From Mercurialis annua (Eukaryota > Streptophyta > Magnoliopsida > Malpighiales > Euphorbiaceae): 64,000 nucleotides of DNA. Both the position numbers and the translations under genes were made by a program. The notes below the pieces were generated by a model, which saw nothing but the letters and a program-made list of their open reading frames with translations, searched no databases and was not told where the DNA came from. Where the stretch lies: assembly GCF_937616625.2 (NCBI RefSeq), contig NC_065572.1, positions 75,762,653-75,826,652 on the forward strand. Direction: 5' to 3'. Position 1 is the first letter of the stretch. Each line of letters starts with the position of its first letter. Below, in pieces: positions 57,609 to 64,000 of this stretch.

Positions 57609-58161
57609 GTATTAACCGTGATGGTAACCCGACCTCTGTGATTGGAGACCCCATGAATTTGGTTCATACGGGTAATAATAAGTCATGTGTTAGTCCTGCT
57701 AGTACTAAATTTTGATTTAGTTCATTCCTATGGTGTGAGTTGTGCTAGAAGCAACTATTGTGAGGTTGAGTTTATAACTCTTAATGATTTCATAGTCCTT
57801 AAGGATAGTTTATATTTAGTTGCTATATAAACTTGATGAAATCACCTATATGAGTGTGGAGTGGGGCCGCTCCTATATGACTTGTGGCTAAGTCGTTAGA
57901 GCACTCATGAATAAACAGGTACGCGCACGGCCTAAATGCGCACAACCGCGTTGAGTAGCAGTTTGTGAAAGTATGATGTGAGGGATGAGAATTATAGCTT
58001 ACAAATGGAATTCTTGGTTCATAGAAGTTTAAAACTTCACCAGGCTTACCGTGAGTTATACCTCTTCTTTTCAGGTTTTGGTTCATAGTCCAAAAGACAC
58101 CGAAACTGATGCATTTATATTTATAAGAGAAACTAATCCAGCAAGTGTTTTTCTGTTTTGA
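57609..58161 (+). other. Untranslated 3' region of Copia element 2
   Basis: Non-coding stretch of ~550 bp between the pol stop codon and the polypurine tract. No second frame (env-like or other) is present. Confidence 0.6.
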
Positions 58162-58175
58162 AATAAGTGGGGGAT
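58162..58175 (+). other. Polypurine tract of Copia element 2
   Basis: AATAAGTGGGGGAT directly before the TG of the 3' LTR. Confidence 0.8.
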
Positions 58176-58893
58176 TGTTGTGAAAAATTGTTTTAATTTG
58201 TCCTATTCTTTTTTGTCATTTTGTGTTATTTCAAAACAACATAAATCCCACATGGGAAGTGTAGAGCTCCAATATTGAGTTTATAAGGGTTTATGCAATA
58301 TAGGCTCATAAGTGTGTTGAGGGGGAAGCAATGGGCTCGCGCCCCCACCCCTCTCCGGAGTAGGCTTGAGGGTTGGAGTTCGGGATAAAAGTCAAGTGGG
58401 CTTATCCGAGGCTTGACTAAACTTTTTGCATCCCGTTATAATTTTATTTATTATTTAATAATTAAAGCCTTATATGAGAAGGTCCTATTTTAGCATATGT
58501 TAAATTATTTTTGCTTGAAGCCTAAAAATCTGGAACAAATCTTGACTGAGTTTAATTAAAACGTTTTTATTTATTTAACCATGTTTTTAATTAAGAATCC
58601 TCCACTCACTGATTTCGGTTATGTTTAACTTAACCTCTTTTACGTCCTCATTCATTTACTTGCTGATTACGAATTTAAAATTGAAATGAGATCATGGCTG
58701 GATTAGTGGGATACGAAAATCGTATCAAATATTTTACTCACTGCTACTTCTGATCCTATTTTTTTCGAATTAAATAGAAGGCTTAGTTGTATCCTGGGGT
58801 ATACGCAAATACTGCGAAATATACTTTAGGTCAGTGAAACATTTCACGCCTCAAAGCAAAAACACTCTGTTCGTTCTTTCAAATACTACAACA
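58176..58893 (+). repeat. 3' LTR of Copia element 2 (718 bp)
   Basis: Ends CTACAACA, followed by the duplicated GTTAT. Shorter than the left LTR because of the C-run. Confidence 0.93.
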
Positions 58894-58898
58894 GTTAT

Positions 58899-59389
58899 CT
58901 TATTATAATTGATTATTTTCATGAAAATAAAAAAAAAACACAATTAAATACTACTAGTACTATGGAGTGATATTAGATTAAACATGTCTTCTTAACCATA
59001 TAAAAGTCAAATGTGTATTTTAATATTTTGCTTTTTAAAATGTGAGTTGATCATGTGCAGTTTCAAACCTTGCTAGACTTCAAGTTTTGATTTTTTCGCT
59101 TTCAGAAAAAAATATTTTGCATGGATCCCGATAGTACTTAGAAAATAACTGGCATAAGCTAAAGCAACCTAAAATTAGATAAAGCCTAAGAAAGTTGTTC
59201 ATCATATTCCTATGGGATCATATAATAATAATAACTTAAAACGTACGTTGCTAAATACTCTAGATCTCCTTTCAAATTGATTCCCCCTTCACTTATCACA
59301 GAATTGGCTTGCAAATTGCGGAAATATAAAAGCTAATTTTTGTATAAACTGTAAACATGTAACCCGTGTGATAACTATAGAGAAAATGT
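58899..59389. other. AT-rich spacer
   Basis: No coding or repeat feature could be supported between the Copia element and the large inverted-repeat element. Confidence 0.4.
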
Positions 59390-59799
59390 CTTAGAACCCC
59401 TCAAAAATTGAAAAATTTATGTTAGTGACCCATGATTTTATTTTTTGCAAAAATCTCTCAAATCTTAAAAGAACTTTGCATGACTACCTTTTTATAATAA
59501 CTCTTCCTATTTTATTTCTATGGTGTATTTTATCTATTATGTTTTTGTTACACTCAATAATTTCCTTCATTTTTTATAAATCAGACCATTGGTCGGAATA
59601 TTATTGACTGAACCATTGTCGGTCAACGGCAGTCAACGCCGGTCAACGGCCGGTCGACATCGGGTCGGACCACCAATGGTCAGACTATTACTGGTCGGAC
59701 CAACAATGATTTGTGGTCTAACCATTTTTAATGGTTGAACCAATGTTGATTAGATAATTAAAAATTAAATAAAAGACCATTTTATGGATAAGGAGACTT

Positions 59800-59870
59800 G
59801 AAACCTAGCCCTCTTGAATGAAAGACATTGTGCTTTGCCATCAAGGCAAGGCCTTATTGTTGTCAATGTT
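59800..59870 (-). repeat. tRNA-like segment, left arm
   Basis: On the minus strand, CCTTGCCTTGATGGCAAAGC resembles a pol III A box region. About 35 bp later, TAGGTTTCAAGTCTCC resembles a B box (GGTTCRANTCC). The cloverleaf is not intact. It aligns with the right-arm segment at 62115-62195. Confidence 0.5.
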
Positions 59871-60369
59871 TATTCTATATAATATATATATATATATAAC
59901 TGATTATAAATTTAAATTAATTTATTAAAATGAAATTAGCTCTACAGTACAAATAAAATAAAATCTAAATATCTACTTAAATTAAATTTACTATAAATAT
60001 AATATTAAATTAGTCTAATTTAATTTATTTATTAAAAAATTACATAATAAAAAAAATAAAAATTTTATATTTCACTCTTTATTAATACATAAGTAAGACT
60101 AGTAAGATTTTTCATTTGTTAAAATTGAAAAATATATTTTGTTTGTTAAAATTAATAAATATGGTGGTTTAGTGGTCGGGACCGAAGTGGTCATGGTCGG
60201 ATACGTGGTAGTGGGACCCGTCGTGGTGTGCATAAACTCAATATCAACTTCATTATTTATACCACTAAAAATAATTTATAAAATAAGACATAAATTAATA
60301 GTAATTTGAATTAAACTATCTAAGGTTTTATTAAAATGAACAAAAAGTAAATTTAAAATAAGTGAAATG

Positions 60370-61810
60370 AATATCAACTCAATATCAACTCAATGTAAAC
60401 TTAATTTGAACTCAATATAAATTTAATGTCAACTTAATATCAGCGCAATGTAAATTTAACATTAACTCAACGTCGACTCAATGTCAACTCAATGTCAACG
60501 CAATGTAAACCTAATGTCAACTCAATTTAAACTTAATGTCAACTCTATATATATATAAACCTAATGTCAACTCAATATAAACCTAATGTCCACTCAATGT
60601 AAATTTAATATCAATCCGAAGTAATTTTTTAGTAAATTGTTTTAATTTTGAAATATAAATTAATGTTAACTCAATGTAAACTTAATAACTCAATGTTGAC
60701 TGAATGTGAACCTAATATCAACTCAATGTCAACTCAATGTAAACTTGATATAAACTACGTGTCAATTCAAAGTAATTTTTTTAGTAAGATATTATAATTT
60801 TAAAATTAACTTAATATCAACTCAAGATCAACTCAATGTCTATTTAATGACGACTCAATGTAAACCTAACGTCAATTCAATATAATCCTAATGTCAATTT
60901 AATGTAATCCTAATGTCAACTCAATGTAAACCTATTGTCAATTTGAAGTAATTTTATAGTAAATTATTTTAATTTTGAAATTTAAATTAATATCAACTTA
61001 ATGTAAACTTAATAACTCAACGTTGAATCAATGTCAACTCAATGTGAACCTAATGTTCACGCAATGTCAACTCAATGTGAACCTAATATTCACTCAATGT
61101 CAACTCAATATGAATATAATGTTCAATCAATGTCAACTCAATGTAAACTTGATATAAACTACATGTTAATCAAAAGTACTCCCTCCGTCCCGTTTAAGAA
61201 GGGACAAATGATTTTTTCACATATATTAAGAAAGCATTAACTACTATAGTGTTTTCTTATTTTACTTCTATTTATGATAGTGTTGTATTTTGAGTATAGA
61301 CTAATAGTCATTAATTATGGAAAGAGAAAATTGGGTAAAAAAAAGGAAAATTCATATAAATTGGCACAAAAACATGATATGGCCTTTTTAAGTGGGACAA
61401 ATAAAAATGGGATATGTCCCTTCTTAAATGTGAAGGAGGGAGTAATTTGTTTTAGTAAAATATTATATTTTTAAACATTAACTTAATATCAACTCAAGGT
61501 CGACTCAATGTCTACTTAATAACGACTCAATATAAACCTAACGTCAATTCAATATAATCTTAATGTCAATTCAATGTAATTCTAATGTTAACTCAATGTA
61601 AATCTATTATCAGTCTGAAGTAATCTTTTAGTAAATTATTTTAATTTTGAAATATAAACTAATATCAACTCAATATAAACTTAGTAACTCAATGTTGATT
61701 TTCAATATCAACCTAATGTAAACTCAATGTCAACTCATTGTAAATTACATGTCAATTCAAAATAAATTTTTTAAAAATTATTATAATTTTAAAAATTAAC
61801 TTAATATCAA
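60370..61810 (+). repeat. Short-period tandem array (AATGTCAACTCA / ATGTAAACCTA)
   Basis: Degenerate ~12-bp units alternate over ~1.4 kb. A larger period is marked by GAAGTAATTTT, then TTTTAATTTTGAAAT, then CTTAATAACTCAA, which recurs at about 60617, 60942 and 61617. That gives a higher-order spacing of ~325 to ~410 bp once the nested Stowaway is removed. The 69-codon frame at 61031-61240 (SMSTQCEPN repeats) is the array read in one frame. Confidence 0.8.
61179..61442. mobile_element. Stowaway MITE, copy 2 (264 bp), nested in the tandem array
   Basis: Flanked by TA (61177-61178 and 61443-61444). Reverse-complement partner of the copy at 46425-46687, with only scattered differences. It interrupts the array, so it arrived after the array had formed. 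Confidence 0.92.
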
Positions 61811-62114
61811 CTCAATTAACTTATATAATCTATTTTGAGTTTTTGTCGAGTTGATATTAAGTTAATTGTGTTTTTAATACATTAATTTATAAAATCTATT
61901 TAACTTTATTTACTTTAAGTTAATATTTAATTTACACTACTATTAATTTAATTAGAGTAATTTAATTTAAATTTTGACAAGAGTAATATCTTATTAGTGT
62001 TTTGTAATATATATCATTTATAATCAACCATTTTAATAGGTTATATTTAGGCTTTTTTATACATTATTTAAAGAGTGCATGTATCTATATTAAAGAGTAA
62101 ATAAAGACAACAAG

Positions 62115-62195
62115 CATGTCTTGCCTTGGTGGTTAAACACATGGATAAAAAGTGAGAGGTTATGAGTTCAAATCCCACTATGAGCAAAATTATAT
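62115..62195 (+). repeat. tRNA-like segment, right arm
   Basis: CTTGCCTTGGTGGTTAAACA (A box-like) is followed after ~40 bp by GAGTTCAAATCCCACT (B box, GTTCAAATC). This resembles a tRNA or tRNA-derived SINE head without a foldable acceptor stem. Confidence 0.55.
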
Positions 62196-62455
62196 TTTAT
62201 TAATTCTTTTAAAATCCACCACTACAGCTGACCACCGTTGACCGGTGGTCGATCGCGGTTGGTTGGTTTGTCTAACCAAACCCAGATTTGCCACGTGTCA
62301 CCATTTTATTAACTAAAGTATAGACCAATGAGATGTTGCCAAATAGTAAGGACAATATTGTCTCATTTTTTTTTTGGGTTATGAGGGATTCTTGAAAACT
62401 TTTTTTTTTGTGAGAGATTTTTGCCAAAATCAAAATGGTAAGGAAAAAGTGAACA

Positions 62456-62839
62456 CCATAGCACTTTCAGCGGATTTGTGTAAAAAAAACCCATAACAGT
62501 ATAGCTAGAATAGCTGCGAAAAGCCCATCACCGAGTCCAAGTCTAACTTCAGAAACTGAGGCCAAAGCCCATAACCGAGCCCGAGGTCTACCTCCACAAG
62601 CCAATATCAAAATTTCAATGGTAACAATAATCTTGCCGAGATAATCAAACCACTAAGATATCATTCAATCAGTACATCGTCTGCTTAAAATGGGAAGTAA
62701 TCTCGGAACCGAGAGCACACCAAATTACTAATAGAAAACATTACTTGACAATAAAAATTTCTCACGGAGATAATCTGATGCCATGCCGGCATATCCAGGC
62801 AAAAAGAACAAACAAATTCTTACCTACAATGCCACATCA
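62456..62839. other. Intergenic, no gene recognised
   Basis: Slightly less AT-rich than its surroundings, with repeated AGCCCATAACCGAGCCC-like wording near 62520-62590. No feature can be named. Confidence 0.35.
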
Positions 62840-62848
62840 TTAAAAATA

Positions 62849-63155
62849 TGGTTAATGTAAAAAAAATCACGAACTTTACACGTTTTCTCATTTTAATCAC
62901 ATAGTTTAAATTTTCTCATTTGCATGCATGAACTACCATTTTTTCTCAAATTCATGCACGGTGCTGAGGTGGCACTCATTTATTGGTGTAAAATGAACTC
63001 CATCTCAGCGAATTACACCAATGGAGCCGTGACACCTCTGCACCGTGTATGAATTTGAGAAAAGTGGTAGTTCGTGCATGGAAATAAGAAAATTTAAACT
63101 ACGTGATTAAAATGAAAAAACGTGTAAAGTTGGCGAATTTTTATAACATTAACCC
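62849..63155. mobile_element. Mutator-type inverted-repeat element L (307 bp)
   Basis: A perfect 9-bp duplication, TTAAAAATA, lies at 62840-62848 and 63156-63164. The arms start TGGTTAATGTAAAAAAAATC and, inward from the right, GGGTTAATGTTATAAAAATT, and stay complementary through ACTTTACACGTTTT and a CATGCA(T/C)GAACTACCA block. No GC-rich island. Confidence 0.9.
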
Positions 63156-63164
63156 TTAAAAATA

Positions 63165-64000
63165 CAACCACCATTGTCACGAGTTCACTTCATAAATATC
63201 ACAAAATATGTAAAGTTAAAATTACCCATTTTCACATTATTTATTTTATACTTTTCACTTCTTACTTCTTTATCCCACTTAAACTTACTTGACCGTTAGA
63301 GAGGCATTGCAGAATCAACTTATGGGGCCCTTAACTAACAGTTATTCTTTGTATTTTAGGTGAACTCGGTGGCTTATCAGGCCCAAAGTTATCACCATAA
63401 TATAGTGAAGATTGATGCATGCTTTTTTTTATTTAGATCAATTAATCTAAGTTGGTGTCGGTAAGATAATCCGGTAATTTTAATTAAAATAATTAACAAT
63501 GACAATAATTAAGATTTAAATCGGAATGTAATTAATGGTTGTATAGATTCTTTTCAAGACAACAATTTTGTTAAAATTATCCTCACTTAGACGTTTAGAT
63601 TTTATTTTCCATTTTTAATTTAAAATTGACGGCAACCCCTAAAATTAATTTTAGACTTAACTTCTATTTTTATTTATCGTATGTTGTAATTTTGGTATTA
63701 TTTCATCACTCATTATTATATGGATTATTTTTAAAATATCTTCTTTTGGAACATATTTACACCTTTTTTAGCTTACTTTTTGAAATTTTGCTATCATTGT
63801 TTAAAGCATAATATAAAAAACATCCTACTATATATTAGAGTTTTATCTCATTTTAGGTCATTTGATTCTCATAACCGTCACACTTTTTTTCTCTTATCAC
63901 ACAAATTCTCTCTTTCTTTTTATTTTTCTCTTCCTATCAAATTTCTCTCTTTATCTTTACTTCTCACCTTATTAATTTTTTTTCTTCTCTTTTTTTTTCC
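63165..64000. other. AT-rich end of window with a pyrimidine-rich tail
   Basis: No gene. From about 63880 the plus strand is almost all C and T (TTCTCTCTTTC type), which could be a 5' leader or promoter of a gene beyond the window, but nothing more can be seen. Confidence 0.35.

Larger units (their letters stand above)
52915..58893 (+). mobile_element. Ty1/Copia LTR retrotransposon, nearly full length
   Basis: LTRs 52915-53640 and 58176-58893 start TGTTGTG and end CAACA. The 5-bp duplication GTTAT is perfect (52910-52914 and 58894-58898). Between them is one long gag-pol frame with two stops. I counted about a dozen substitutions between the LTRs plus a C-run length difference (roughly 1.7%), so the insertion is older than element 1. 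The polypurine tract is clear, but no tRNA-iMet site follows the left LTR. Confidence 0.95.
59390..62455. mobile_element. Large inverted-repeat element with tRNA-like segments in both arms
   Basis: The outer arms match around GCAAAAATCTCTCA (left near 59447; right, inverted, near 62420). The next blocks in each arm are GGTCAAC/GGTCGG-rich DNA and then a tRNA-like segment. The core is a ~1.4-kb short-period tandem array. Exact ends and target duplication could not be fixed, so the coordinates are approximate. The long arms suggest a Mutator-type element, but this is an inference. Confidence 0.55.

Noticed and set aside
61031..61474. Repetitive SMSTQCEPN protein and the adjacent frame
   Set aside because: The first is the tandem array in translation; the second lies in the nested Stowaway MITE.
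62115..62195. Functional tRNA gene
   Set aside because: A- and B-box-like words are present but no acceptor stem or anticodon arm can be folded, unlike the genuine tRNA-Val at 40696-40769.

Overview
This is nuclear DNA of a flowering plant, almost certainly a eudicot. The genes have introns with GT-AG borders, the intergenic DNA is very AT-rich, and the mobile DNA is typical of plants: Ty1/Copia LTR elements, Mutator-type inverted-repeat elements with 9-bp target duplications, Tourist and Stowaway MITEs, a Helitron and truncated LINEs. The species cannot be named from the sequence. Seven protein-coding genes and one tRNA gene look functional. Nearly everything else is mobile DNA or its remains.

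Layout: 407-9347 is a very young Copia insertion whose two 1992-bp LTRs differ at one base, yet its pol region is wrecked. 10078-14087 (-) is an EMS1/EXS leucine-rich-repeat receptor kinase with one 104-bp intron. 15116-31082 is a transposon thicket. It holds a Tourist-like MITE split by a ~4.5-kb composite insertion (with a MuDR-type transposase fragment and two arrays of perfect stem-loops), several long-inverted-repeat Mutator-type elements, a mariner-like MITE, two 5'-truncated LINEs and a non-autonomous Helitron. 32008-32784 (+) is a four-exon TFL1/CENTRORADIALIS-type gene. It converges on a ten-exon XBAT33-like ankyrin-RING E3 ligase gene (33398-37132, -). Two more Mutator-type elements follow (37603-38664 and 39025-39475).

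40696-52000 is the gene-rich part: tRNA-Val(AAC), a small lipid-transfer-type protein, an IQ67-domain (IQD23/24-like) calmodulin-binding protein, a FIL1/A9-type tapetal cysteine-rich protein and a PMT-family Golgi methyltransferase. 52915-58893 is a second, older Copia element with an almost continuous polyprotein (two amber stops and an altered RT catalytic motif). 59390-62455 is a large inverted-repeat element with a tRNA-like segment in each arm and a ~1.4-kb short-period tandem array that is interrupted by a Stowaway copy. The window ends in AT- and pyrimidine-rich DNA.

The genes do not form a pathway. EMS1 (anther cell fate and tapetum) and the FIL1-type protein (tapetum product) share a tissue theme only. 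The most unusual signal is a repeated architecture: AT-rich inverted-repeat elements with a GC-rich island of nested stem-loops near their centre (18251-18469, 20542-20718, 24902-24974, 26295-26365, 37976-38087). The stem sequences recur in theme (CTTCTCC/GGAGAAG, CTTCC/GGAAG, CTCCTT/AAGGAG), but the host elements have different termini.
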